From CAZQRP01 sp964596125 (GTDB taxonomy: Bacteria > Chloroflexota > Dehalococcoidia > GIF9 > UBA5629), in NCBI GenBank assembly GCA_964596125.1, contig CAZQRP010000020.1:1-62834 (forward strand): a stretch of 62,834 nucleotides of DNA, in the 5' to 3' direction. The notes under the pieces are model-generated. The model had not been told where the DNA came from. It did not search any database and saw only the letters and a program-made list of their open reading frames with translations. The position numbers and the translations under genes were made by a program. Numbering within the stretch: position 1 is the first letter of the stretch; each line of letters opens with the position of its first letter. This document shows, in pieces, positions 16,304 through 24,657 of this stretch.

Positions 16304-17377
16304 GTGATCAGCCCATTGGATACTATATTACATGCAATAGAGCCACTTGACAGCAAGGCAATGGCAACCGCCCGGCAGCGCCAGGACAGCCTGACCAAAC
16401 CACACGGTAGTTTAGGCAAATTAGAAGATTTATCAATTAAAATTGCCGGCATCAAAGCTAATCCACTACCCAGGCTTGAACATAAAGCCATAATAACCAT
16501 GGCTGCTGATCACGGCGTGGTTGCTGAAGGAGTCACACTCTATCCACAGGAAGTAACGAGTCAAATGGTACTCAATTTCTTGAATGGTGGTGCCGCTATA
16601 AACGTTCTGGCCAATCATATAGGCGCCCGCGTTATAGTAGTTGATATGGGAGTAATAGGTGGTTTCCAACCAACACCTGGCCTACTATGTCAGATGATTG
16701 ACTTCGGTACCAAAAACATGGCACAGGGACCAGCAATGACCCGACAGCAAGCCATATATTCCCTGGAAGCAGGCATCGAGTTAGTCGAATCCGAGATCAA
16801 CAACGGACTTGATATTATTGGCACCGGAGATATGGGTATTGGCAATACCACTGCCAGCAGCGCTATTCTCGCAGCTATCAGCGGTCAGTCAGTGAAAAAA
16901 GTAACCGGTCGAGGTACCGGCATTGATAATGAGCAGTTGAATCATAAAGTTAGCGTTATCGAGCAAGCTCTGTCTATTAATAAACCAGACCCTAAAGACG
17001 CGATCGACGTATTGTCAAAAGTCGGCGGCTTTGAAATCGGTGGCCTCGCTGGAGTCATTTTGGCTGGAGCTGCCAGAAGGATCCCCGTGGTCATTGACGG
17101 TTTCATTTCCGGGGCTGCAGCACTCATCGCAACCAGTTTATCACCTAGAGCGAAAGACTATCTAATAGCCGCTCATCTCTCGGCAGAAGCAGGGCATAAA
17201 CTTCTCCTTGATTTTCTCGGATTACAGCCACTTCTCAACTTAAATATGCGGCTCGGTGAAGGTACTGGCGCAGTATTAGGTATTTCTCTAGTAGAAGCCG
17301 CCGTAAAGATTTTAAATCAAATGGCTACTTTCTCCGAGGCAGGTGTTGCTGAAGCTGAGCAACCACCAAGCAAGTAA
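16304..17377 (+). CDS. cobT: Nicotinate-nucleotide:dimethylbenzimidazole phosphoribosyltransferase CobT
   Basis: A 357-residue enzyme that makes alpha-ribazole phosphate from a lower-ligand base and nicotinate mononucleotide. The start is GTG 16304 behind AAAGGGGGTG. Diagnostic blocks are LTKPHGSLGKLEDL, MAADHGVVAEGVTLYPQEVTSQM, GDMGIGNTTASSAILAA and the C-terminal LNMRLGEGTGAVLG, which carries the catalytic Glu. Length is typical. The lower-ligand base actually used cannot be inferred; no bzaABCDE or bluB gene is in the window, so the base may be imported or made elsewhere. Confidence 0.97.
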   Translation: MISPLDTILHAIEPLDSKAMATARQRQDSLTKPHGSLGKLEDLSIKIAGIKANPLPRLEHKAIITMAADHGVVAEGVTLYPQEVTSQMVLNFLNGGAAINVLANHIGARVIVVDMGVIGGFQPTPGLLCQMIDFGTKNMAQGPAMTRQQAIYSLEAGIELVESEINNGLDIIGTGDMGIGNTTASSAILAAISGQSVKKVTGRGTGIDNEQLNHKVSVIEQALSINKPDPKDAIDVLSKVGGFEIGGLAGVILAGAARRIPVVIDGFISGAAALIATSLSPRAKDYLIAAHLSAEAGHKLLLDFLGLQPLLNLNMRLGEGTGAVLGISLVEAAVKILNQMATFSEAGVAEAEQPPSK

Positions 17378-17392
17378 GGAAACTTTATAGAA

Positions 17393-18127
17393 TTGGGATT
17401 CTTTACGGCTCTTCAATTCCTGACTATATTCCCTGGTCTTAAACGTCAGGGGACATCTGCTGAAGACTTTGGCCAATCATTAGCTTATTTCCCGCTGGTA
17501 GGTCTGCTCCTTGGAGCCATCTTGCTCGGCCTTAACTACGGCTTGAGTTATATTTTACCCGGGCTGGTGGTAGATGCCCTGGTTATTATTGCTCTGGCTA
17601 TCCTCACCGGTGCTCACCATATCGATGGCTTTATTGATACATTTGACGGCATTGTCGGCGGCAAATCCAGAGAGCAAAAATTGGAGATAATGTCTGACAG
17701 CCGGGTTGGAGCGTTCGGCATTACAGCGGCTATACTTATGCTTTTACTTAAATATGTGTCACTGTACTCAGCACCAGCAGTATTGCCCGCCTTAGTGCTC
17801 ATGCCTACGTTGAGCCGCTGGATAACGGTTAACAGCATATTCATTTTCCCGTACGCTAAGAGCTCCGGTATGGGACTCGCTTTCAAACAAGGTGCCAACT
17901 GGCAAAGAGTGACTATAGCTACGGCGATTACTTTACTTATTTCGATACTAGTGATGAGCTGGAAAGGCCTGGTACTGATGGCAGCTTTATGGATCGTAGT
18001 CTTCATTATTGCCGGTTATTTCCGCTCCCGCCTGGGCGGACTAACCGGTGATAATTACGGGGCTATTAATGAAATAGCTGAGGCTTTCGTGCTAGTATTA
18101 CTAATCCTGATTATCCAGAGACTCTAA
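17393..18127 (+). CDS. cobS: Adenosylcobinamide-GDP ribazoletransferase CobS
   Basis: A 244-residue membrane protein that joins adenosylcobinamide-GDP and alpha-ribazole (phosphate), the last step of cobalamin synthesis. The start is TTG 17393, giving MGFFTALQFLTIFPGL. Conserved blocks: SLAYFPLVGLLLGAIL, TGAHHIDGFIDTFDG (metal-binding HxDGxxDxxDG type), SDSRVGAFG and RLGGLTGDNYGAINEIAE. Six or so membrane helices. It lies 15 bases after cobT. Identification is secure. Confidence 0.96.
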   Translation: MGFFTALQFLTIFPGLKRQGTSAEDFGQSLAYFPLVGLLLGAILLGLNYGLSYILPGLVVDALVIIALAILTGAHHIDGFIDTFDGIVGGKSREQKLEIMSDSRVGAFGITAAILMLLLKYVSLYSAPAVLPALVLMPTLSRWITVNSIFIFPYAKSSGMGLAFKQGANWQRVTIATAITLLISILVMSWKGLVLMAALWIVVFIIAGYFRSRLGGLTGDNYGAINEIAEAFVLVLLILIIQRL

Positions 18128-18150
18128 TGGATAAACACGCTGCTTAATAA

Positions 18151-18327
18151 AACAGCGGTGCAAAAAAGTTGTATTTCGTACTCTGCTGCGAAGTTGAGGA
18201 GTTTCGCACCTTTGGTTACAGTGGTCCGTCATTTAAAAAACCTGTAAAGATAGACGGACGGTTAAAAGGAACGAGGGATGAGGGCCGGCTTCTGAATATT
18301 CTGGAGTATGGTCTTATCCAAGATTAA
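18151..18327 (+). other. Unassigned 58-codon open frame between cobS and MFS gene
   Basis: The 245-base gap after cobS is open in one frame from a double stop at 18145-18150 to TAA 18325-18327. It reads LYFVLCCEVEEFRTFGYSGP then GTRDEGRLLNILEYGLIQD. A TTG at 18169 could start it but has no ribosome site. The composition looks coding, so it may be a small protein or a gene relic; I do not recognise it. Confidence 0.25.
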
Positions 18328-18372
18328 TGGTGCTGCCGCTGGTTATTTCAATGGAGCTTTCAGAGATTTCAT

Positions 18373-19554
18373 ATGTCACTTGATAGAAAGGTAGTCCAGC
18401 TCAATTCAATCATCACTTTCCTTGGCTTTATCGATACACACTTGCTCATACCGGTAATAGCCCTTTATGCTACAGCTCTGGGTGCTGGTACAGGGATAAC
18501 AGGATTGATTGTCGGTCTCTATTCTCTGACTAACTTCTTCGCAAATATACTTGGTGGACGCTGGGTTGATAAATTTGGTTATAAGGCACCTCTCATTGGA
18601 GGCCTTTGTGGCGACACGATAGCAATGCTTATCTACACCTTATGTCAAGTTCCCTGGCATTTAGCCCTCGTCCGCGTTTTCCACGGAATCAGCGGTGGCC
18701 TGGTTGGACCGGCAACCATGTCAATTACAGCCAAATATGCATCGTCATCCAGCAAAAGTAAGGCCATGAGTGTTTACGGTATAGCCATTGCTACCGCTAC
18801 CCTTGTCGGCTATGGAGCAGGCGGTGCTATAGATAGAGCACTGGGGACATACTTCGTTTTTTACATCGGCGGCCTATTAGTGCTTATCGGCTTGTTCCTG
18901 GCCTGCATGATGCCGGCAATTAAAGCTACCACTCCTGACGGGATGATACCGACGAGCTATAACTTGAAAGACATACTGAAGCTGGTTACACGAGGAAGCC
19001 TGCCTGTTTCCTACGTCTCTATATTTGCTCAATATTTCGCTTTCGGAGGAGTAGTTGTTCTGCTACCCCTCTACATAACTACTTTAGGGATGGAGGCTTT
19101 TCATGTTGGGATGCTGCTGACTATCTTTAGCCTCATGTTCATCCTGGTCCAACTGTTCTCTGGCGGTCTATCTGACACTATAGGACGATTGAAACCAACG
19201 GCTATAGGTCTAACTCTGGGCGCCGCTGCCCTGGTATCGATGTCTATAATGGAAACTTTTTCAGCTCTCGTTATAGTCATGGTAGTATATGGGACCGCTT
19301 ATGGGTTCCTTTTTCCTGCAATAGCATCCCTGTTAACTGACCATACTACTCCTGAAGAATATGGCAGGGCGACCGGCGTATTCCATGCTCTGATTACCAT
19401 TGGTGTAGCTGTAGGTGCACCGATTATCAGTCTGACTGCAAAATTCACCGGCCTCAGAACCGGCCTAGCCTTAACCTGTATAATTCTAATACTCGCACTT
19501 ATCCTTACTATCGTAAAATTAAACAAAGAAAGGGACACTCGAATTGGTAATTAA
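18373..19554 (+). CDS. Major facilitator superfamily transporter
   Basis: A 393-residue protein with twelve predicted membrane helices. The loop 2-3 signature GGRWVDKFGYKAPLIGG and the corresponding second-half motif GGLSDTIGRLKPTAIG are classic MFS. It begins SLDRKVVQLNSIITFLGFIDTHLLIPVIALYA. It is inserted between cobS and cobU, overlapping cobU by 11 bases, so it is co-transcribed with cobalamin synthesis. Import or export of a corrinoid precursor, lower-ligand base or cobalt chelate is an attractive idea from context; the sequence alone shows only an MFS carrier, and drug/metabolite export is the alternative. Confidence 0.85.
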   Translation: MSLDRKVVQLNSIITFLGFIDTHLLIPVIALYATALGAGTGITGLIVGLYSLTNFFANILGGRWVDKFGYKAPLIGGLCGDTIAMLIYTLCQVPWHLALVRVFHGISGGLVGPATMSITAKYASSSSKSKAMSVYGIAIATATLVGYGAGGAIDRALGTYFVFYIGGLLVLIGLFLACMMPAIKATTPDGMIPTSYNLKDILKLVTRGSLPVSYVSIFAQYFAFGGVVVLLPLYITTLGMEAFHVGMLLTIFSLMFILVQLFSGGLSDTIGRLKPTAIGLTLGAAALVSMSIMETFSALVIVMVVYGTAYGFLFPAIASLLTDHTTPEEYGRATGVFHALITIGVAVGAPIISLTAKFTGLRTGLALTCIILILALILTIVKLNKERDTRIGN

Positions 19555-20125
19555 TAGCAAAATCATTTTTATACTGGGTGGAGCTCGTAGCGGTAAAAGC
19601 ACCTTCGCCCAGGAACTAGCCACACAATCCGGCAAAAAAGTACTTTTCGTTGCTACTGGGGAACCACTTGATGAAGAGATGCAAGCTCGTATTGAAGAGC
19701 ATAAAAAACTGCGTCCCAGAGACTGGCGGACACTTGAAACGCCCTATAATATCGATAAAGAATTAAAAGAGCACATCGGCGATGCTGAAGTGATAATTAT
19801 AGACTGCCTTACTCTCCTTGTCTCTAACCTCTTAGGAAGTGAGCCTGATTATCCGGAAACAGAAAGGAAAATACTGGCAGAAATAGATAAGCTGGTAACC
19901 TACATGAACAATACTAATACGGTCTTTATTATCGTATCCAACGAACTGGGTCTGGGTCTGGTACCTAAAAACAGATTGGGCCGCATTTACCGCGACCTGC
20001 TTGGAAGAGCAAACCAGATTGTTGCCCATCACGCTGACATAGTCTACTTCATGACAGCAGGGATACCTTTAAAAATCAAAGACCAAAAATCACAGACCAA
20101 TAATCAAGAGAAACCTATAAAATGA
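19544..20125 (+). CDS. cobU: Adenosylcobinamide kinase/guanylyltransferase CobU
   Basis: A 193-residue bifunctional enzyme that phosphorylates adenosylcobinamide and transfers GMP to it. The start is TTG 19544, giving MVINSKIIFILGGARSGKS with P-loop GGARSGKS. The segment FVATGEPLDEEMQARIEEHK holds the His expected to be guanylylated, followed by LRPRDWRTLETP. DCLTLLVSNLL and SNELGLGLVPKNRLGRIYRDLLGRANQ complete the signature. The last ~12 residues are polar and probably disordered. It ends the operon; the next gene has its own promoter at 20220. Confidence 0.95.
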   Translation: MVINSKIIFILGGARSGKSTFAQELATQSGKKVLFVATGEPLDEEMQARIEEHKKLRPRDWRTLETPYNIDKELKEHIGDAEVIIIDCLTLLVSNLLGSEPDYPETERKILAEIDKLVTYMNNTNTVFIIVSNELGLGLVPKNRLGRIYRDLLGRANQIVAHHADIVYFMTAGIPLKIKDQKSQTNNQEKPIK

Positions 20126-20219
20126 AAAGGATACCTGTAACCAGCATTCCTGTACCTCTGTGAATACATTGTAAATAATAGATAATGCGAGCATAATGTA
20201 CTGGACTGACTGCAAACTA

Positions 20220-20248
20220 TTGACAGTAAAAAGGCTTTCCATTATTCT
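20220..20248 (+). promoter_or_regulatory. Sigma-70-type promoter upstream of plsY
   Basis: TTGACA (20220-20225), 17-nt spacer, TATTCT (20243-20248). A perfect -35 and good -10 element; transcription would start near 20255, inside the palindrome described next. Confidence 0.75.
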
Positions 20249-20269
20249 ATACCTTGTTATACAAGGTAT
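20249..20269. promoter_or_regulatory. 21-bp palindromic operator at the plsY promoter
   Basis: ATACCTTGT (20249-20257), TAT, ACAAGGTAT (20261-20269): perfect 9-bp arms around a 3-nt centre, abutting the -10 box and covering the transcription start. This is the position and geometry of a repressor site (GntR-, MarR- or PadR-like dimer). No regulator gene is adjacent, so the protein is unknown. Confidence 0.7.
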
Positions 20270-20300
20270 GACAAATAAGTTTGGCTAGAGTACTGGTACA

Positions 20301-20930
20301 TTGGAAGTATTTTATAGTACTTTACTCATGATATTCGCTTTTTGCCTGGGTGCCTGTCCATTTTCGTTATGGATTGGCAAGTTACTGTTAGGCAAAGATA
20401 TAAGAGACTATGGTGATGGCAATCCCGGGGCAATCAATGTCTTTAAAGCGGGAGGTCGTAAATCGGGTTACCTTGCCATAAGCTTCGAACTAGCAAAAGC
20501 GATACCTTTCATAGTCCTGGCGCGCTCACTTTTCGGTCTACCTGAGATAATAATTGCAGCCGTTGCACTGAGCGCTATATTGGGGCATGCCTTCTCACCT
20601 TTACTTCGGCTGAAAGGTGGTAAGGCATTAGCCGTTACTTTCGGCACTTTCCTGGCGATACCTTTACATGATGTATTTATTGTATTTGCTTTACTTATGT
20701 TTATTGGTTTCTTACTAATAGAAAACGATTCGTGGATAGTGATTCTTGGTGCAACAGGCTCCTTGATTTATCTGACTATAACCAGAGGAAGCTCATGGGA
20801 ATCTCTGTTTATGCTTTGCGTATTACTACTATTAATAGTGAAGCATTTCAGTTCCCTTCAAACTATTCCCAGGTTCAGAGGGAAACTTATGCATTGGCTT
20901 CGAGCAAGGAGTACGGCACACTCAGGTTAG
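20301..20930 (+). CDS. plsY: PlsY-family glycerol-3-phosphate acyltransferase
   Basis: A 209-residue membrane enzyme that transfers an acyl group from acyl-phosphate to glycerol-3-phosphate, the first step of phospholipid synthesis. It shows the three cytoplasmic signatures: KDIRDYGDGNPGAINVFKAGG (canonical GSGNxGxTN, here with Asp in place of the first Ser), GHAFSPLLRLKGGKALAVTFGT, and a degenerate third block near the C-terminus. About five membrane helices. The start is taken as TTG 20301; ATG 20328 is an alternative that would shorten the first helix. The variation in the G3P-binding loop and pairing with a glycosyltransferase suggest a specialised paralogue, not necessarily the housekeeping enzyme. 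Confidence 0.8.
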   Translation: MEVFYSTLLMIFAFCLGACPFSLWIGKLLLGKDIRDYGDGNPGAINVFKAGGRKSGYLAISFELAKAIPFIVLARSLFGLPEIIIAAVALSAILGHAFSPLLRLKGGKALAVTFGTFLAIPLHDVFIVFALLMFIGFLLIENDSWIVILGATGSLIYLTITRGSSWESLFMLCVLLLLIVKHFSSLQTIPRFRGKLMHWLRARSTAHSG

Positions 20931-20949
20931 CAATACCAGGATTAAGCTC

Positions 20950-22101
20950 ATGCTGTATCAGATAGTAATAGCTATTGGTCTGATTCTAATAGCATTTAAT
21001 CTCATCCTCAATTTAAGAACACTCAAGAAGCCAAACGGTACCAGTAAAATAGACGGTCCGGCACCTTTCATTTCAGTACTTGTTCCCGCAAGGAACGAAG
21101 AATTAAATATAGAAGCCTGCCTTCAATCGCTGCAGCAACAGGACTACCCGGCCTTTGAGATTATAGTACTGGATGATAACTCTTCGGATAGTACGGCTGA
21201 CATTGTCGCCGGGATTGCGGCTTTGGACCATCGTGTCAAACTGGTAAGAGGCGAACGCCTTCCTGCAGGCTGGGCAGGCAAGCCATTTGCCTGCTATCAA
21301 CTCGCCAAAACAGCCTGTGGTTCATGGCTATTGTTTGTCGATGCCGATACCACACATGCTCCTTATATGCTGCAGAGTATTCTCGCTCTCGCCTACACAC
21401 TGGGAAAACCTTCCATGCTGTCCGGATTTCCGCGTCAACTTGCCAATTCCCTTCCGCAAAAGGTGGCAATTCCGGTCTTGTATTTTATTATAATGAGCTG
21501 GTTGCCACTATGGTGGCTCCAGCACAGTAAGAAATCAAAGCCGACCCTGGCTATAGGTCAGTTCCTTCTCTTCCCCAGCGAGGAATACTGGCGTATCGGT
21601 GGACATGAGAAAGTAAGGTCCAGGATACTGGAAGATGTCTGGTTGGGAGTCGAAGTAAACCGGCAAGGGGGAAAACACATAGCAGTCGATCTATCGCCGG
21701 TTGTCTCATGTAACATGTACCAGAACCTGGGGGCTATGTGGGAGGGATTCATCAAGTGGATGCATTCAGTAGCGACGCTAAGCCCTGTAGCCTTAGTTGG
21801 TATGATGGTAGCCGGCTATCTCTTCTATTTAGCCCCGTTCTACTGGATCTGGAATGAGTTTTTTATAGTGACTGTTCCCACAGATTGGCGATTCGTGATT
21901 TTTTTCCAGATAGTTATGATACTATTTATGCGTTTTCTTGTGGACCACCGTTTTAGAGAACCACCTGTTTCTACTGTACTTCACCCGCTCGGATTCTCAT
22001 ACCTCTTTCTAGCCGCGATCTATGGCTGCTGGCGACAGATAATCGGTAAAGGTGTCCAGTGGAAGAGTCGGCTTTATAGCGAAGGATCGGGTGTGAAGTA
22101 G
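20950..22101 (+). CDS. Family 2 glycosyltransferase, membrane-bound
   Basis: A 383-residue enzyme with an N-terminal membrane helix (about 2-22), a GT-A catalytic domain and three C-terminal helices. Visible motifs: ISVLVPARNEELNIEACLQSLQQQDYP, VLDDNSSDSTADI, FVDADTTH (DxD metal site), GHEKVRSRILEDVWLG (acceptor-site ED) and a QNLGAMWEGFIKW segment. The layout matches CrtQ-like/hopanoid- or carotenoid-associated GT2 enzymes. It starts 19 bases after plsY and likely shares its promoter, which hints at glycolipid formation. Donor and acceptor are unknown. Confidence 0.85.
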   Translation: MLYQIVIAIGLILIAFNLILNLRTLKKPNGTSKIDGPAPFISVLVPARNEELNIEACLQSLQQQDYPAFEIIVLDDNSSDSTADIVAGIAALDHRVKLVRGERLPAGWAGKPFACYQLAKTACGSWLLFVDADTTHAPYMLQSILALAYTLGKPSMLSGFPRQLANSLPQKVAIPVLYFIIMSWLPLWWLQHSKKSKPTLAIGQFLLFPSEEYWRIGGHEKVRSRILEDVWLGVEVNRQGGKHIAVDLSPVVSCNMYQNLGAMWEGFIKWMHSVATLSPVALVGMMVAGYLFYLAPFYWIWNEFFIVTVPTDWRFVIFFQIVMILFMRFLVDHRFREPPVSTVLHPLGFSYLFLAAIYGCWRQIIGKGVQWKSRLYSEGSGVK

Positions 22102-22114
22102 AATAAAATGATAA

Positions 22115-22240
22115 ATCCTGGAGCCGGTGAGAGCGAGATCCGAGATCATAGAAGCTCTTTCGGGCAACCTCTACCGCCATACTGGATACGTAGAGATTAT
22201 CGAAACGGTCCTGGCAGCCAGCAAAAGATTGTCGATTTGA
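22115..22240 (+). pseudogene. Decayed 3' end of a CoxS-type 2Fe-2S subunit
   Basis: A frame open from a stop at 22112-22114 to TGA 22238-22240 reads SEIIEALSGNLYRHTGYVEI, continuing IETVLAASKRLSI. This is unmistakably the C-terminus of the small 2Fe-2S subunit of xanthine dehydrogenase-family enzymes, whose usual text is IxEALSGNLCRCTGYxxI. Both cysteines that hold the second cluster are replaced (Tyr at codon 22172-22174, His at 22178-22180). The N-terminal two-thirds, including the plant-type ferredoxin domain, is gone and no start codon exists. It lies directly upstream of the large subunit gene, the normal position for coxS, so it is a relic of the original operon. Confidence 0.8.
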
Positions 22241-22299
22241 GAACACGGTCATGGACTTATGCATAAATGTAATACTATAATTGGAGAGGATTGGGAACT

Positions 22300-24597
22300 A
22301 TGGGAAGACCTACTATTATAGGTAAAAGAGTAGCAAGAACAGATTCTCTTGCCAAAGCCACCGGCGCAGCAAAATATACTGCGGATTTAACGCTACCGGG
22401 TATGCTGTACGGTAAATGCGTCCGGACTCCTTACCCACATGCCAGAATCCTGAATATCGACACATCAAAGGCACAGAGACTGCCTGGCGTCCGGGCTGTG
22501 TTAACCGGAAAAGACACTGCCGGTAGAAAGTTCGGCGTCTATCCCGAGATAAGGGACCAACAACTTTTGACTGTAGAGAAAGTATTATTTGTCGGAGAAG
22601 AGGTTGCTGCTGTAGCTGCCATCGATCCGGACATAGCCGAGGAGGCGGTATCATTGATCGAGGTAGAATACCAGCCTTTGCCTTCAGTCATGGACCCTGT
22701 TGAAGCAATGAAAGAAGACGCACCTCTGCTCCATGATAAATTTGAGCGCAATATAGGTTTCAAGGTTGTCCTGGAATTCGGAGATCCCGATGCAGGCTTT
22801 CAAGATTCCGATTATATTCGAGAGGACAGATTTACCACTTCTAAGGTATACCATGGTCAGATGGAACCCTATAGTGCCCTGGCACGTTGGGACCCATCAG
22901 GGAAACTTGACCTATGGATGCCCAATCAGTCTCCTTTCACCAGGCGCAAGGCGCTGTCTAACGCCTTGATGATACCGCTAAACAAGATCAGAATCCATAA
23001 TTGCTACATGGGTGGTACGTTTGGTGGTAGGTCAGATACATTCCCTGCTGAGTTCTGTGCCGCACTTCTCTCCATGAAATCCGGAAGACCTGTGAGGATA
23101 GACCTGACCGCAGAAGAGACCATTACAGCTACCAGGCATAAACACTCCATGATAATCGACCTCAAGACCGGTGTGAAACAGGATGGCACTATCATGGCTA
23201 GAGACATCAGGGCTGTCCTCGATGGTGGTGCCTATCTCAGTAGTGGCCCCATGGCTACTAAAAACGCCTGGTGCCTCTCGGAACCAGTATACAGGAATCC
23301 AAATATACGCTATGCAGGATACCGCGTATATACCAATAAGACCCCGTGCTCTATGATGCGCACTCATCCAAGCCAGATGCATATGGCAGAGGACGTTCAG
23401 ATAGACATAATAGCGGAGGAATTGGGAATAGACCCGCTGGAAATCAGGCTGAAGAACGCTATACAGACTGGAGAACGTCTTCCTTCAAAGTCTATGGTGA
23501 CAAGTTGCGGCCTGACCGAAAGTATACAAAGAGCGACCGAGTCAGCACACTGGAAGGAAAAGAGAGGTAAAATGGGGCCCGGTCGCGGCATAGGAATGGG
23601 TTGCGGTGTTATAAGCGTTGGCTTCAACATCGGCTGGCGCTCCGGCTCCTCTGCATATGTAAAGTTCGATGAAGACGGAGGAGCCACAGTTTTTTCCGGC
23701 AATGTTGATAACGGGCAGGGTAATGAAAGCATGCTGGTACAGATTGCAGCCGAGGAACTTGGTATTCCCATGGATGATATACAACTTGTATACGGCGATA
23801 CAGAGCTTTGTCCCCAGGACCCGGGAAGCTATACTATGACAGCCGCTTTCATTTCCGGAAGCGCTGTGAAAGCCGCTGCTGCCGACGCCAGGAATCAGCT
23901 TCTTAAAATAGCCTCACAGATGCTGGGAGTTGCTAATGAAGCCCTTGAGGTCTGGGACCGGCGAATTTATGTCAAGGATAGTCCCGAGAAAGCGATGTCG
24001 GTTGCCGAAGCTGTCAGGTTCGGTCTCCTTAAAGGCCCACCGGTTATAGGAAGGGGCGCTTATGTTCCGGAGATAGAGGGTATGTCGTCCGGTTCTAAGG
24101 GGACCTGGGAAGGCCAGACCGGCTGGGGCTATACTCACGGCACTATAGTTGCCGAGGTAGAAGTGGATAATGAAACCGGAAAAGTAAAAGTGGTCAACCT
24201 GGTGACAGCCAATGACGTCGGGCGCGCCATAAATCCAATGGCAGTAGAGGGACAAATGGAAGGCATGGCCGTTATGACTCTGGGAGAAACACTGTATGAA
24301 AAACACGAGTGGGAAGAGAAGAGCAAGCAATTGTTAACGCCATCATTACTCAATTATAAACTTCCGACAGCAATCGACGTACCTACTGTGAAACCGATTA
24401 TCATAGAATCAATAGACGCCGACGGACCATACGGAGCTAAAGAAGCCGGGATTGGCGGGGGCGCTGCTGTTTCCGGCGCTGTAGCTAATGCTGTTTATGA
24501 TGCCATAGGGGTGAGAGTAAAGGAGCTTCCGATTACTCCTGAGCTGATATTAAGGTTACTCAATGAAAAAGAGAATCGGAAATCCGATCGAAGGTGA
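22300..24597 (+). CDS. Xanthine dehydrogenase-family molybdenum-binding subunit (orphan)
   Basis: A 765-residue large subunit of the molybdenum hydroxylase family (CoxL/XdhA/4-hydroxybenzoyl-CoA reductase alpha). I start at ATG 22300 rather than TTG 22291, since GGAGAGG lies 11 bases before it. Residues begin GRPTIIGKRVARTDSLAKATG, with an alpha/beta-hammerhead N-domain, then the Moco-binding body: CYMGGTFGGRSD, the PCSMMRTHPSQMHMAED segment, GNVDNGQGNESML and near the end PYGAKEAGIGGG, which retains the catalytic Glu. The family normally needs a FAD subunit and a 2Fe-2S subunit; neither is intact here. Only a decayed 2Fe-2S end remains just upstream. It may work with distant subunits or be losing function. 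Substrate is unknown. Confidence 0.88.
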   Translation: MGRPTIIGKRVARTDSLAKATGAAKYTADLTLPGMLYGKCVRTPYPHARILNIDTSKAQRLPGVRAVLTGKDTAGRKFGVYPEIRDQQLLTVEKVLFVGEEVAAVAAIDPDIAEEAVSLIEVEYQPLPSVMDPVEAMKEDAPLLHDKFERNIGFKVVLEFGDPDAGFQDSDYIREDRFTTSKVYHGQMEPYSALARWDPSGKLDLWMPNQSPFTRRKALSNALMIPLNKIRIHNCYMGGTFGGRSDTFPAEFCAALLSMKSGRPVRIDLTAEETITATRHKHSMIIDLKTGVKQDGTIMARDIRAVLDGGAYLSSGPMATKNAWCLSEPVYRNPNIRYAGYRVYTNKTPCSMMRTHPSQMHMAEDVQIDIIAEELGIDPLEIRLKNAIQTGERLPSKSMVTSCGLTESIQRATESAHWKEKRGKMGPGRGIGMGCGVISVGFNIGWRSGSSAYVKFDEDGGATVFSGNVDNGQGNESMLVQIAAEELGIPMDDIQLVYGDTELCPQDPGSYTMTAAFISGSAVKAAAADARNQLLKIASQMLGVANEALEVWDRRIYVKDSPEKAMSVAEAVRFGLLKGPPVIGRGAYVPEIEGMSSGSKGTWEGQTGWGYTHGTIVAEVEVDNETGKVKVVNLVTANDVGRAINPMAVEGQMEGMAVMTLGETLYEKHEWEEKSKQLLTPSLLNYKLPTAIDVPTVKPIIIESIDADGPYGAKEAGIGGGAAVSGAVANAVYDAIGVRVKELPITPELILRLLNEKENRKSDRR

Positions 24598-24657
24598 AGA
24601 GAAATACTTTAGAAGGAAATAAAGCTACATAATGGGAAGGGATTTTTACCAGGTAAT

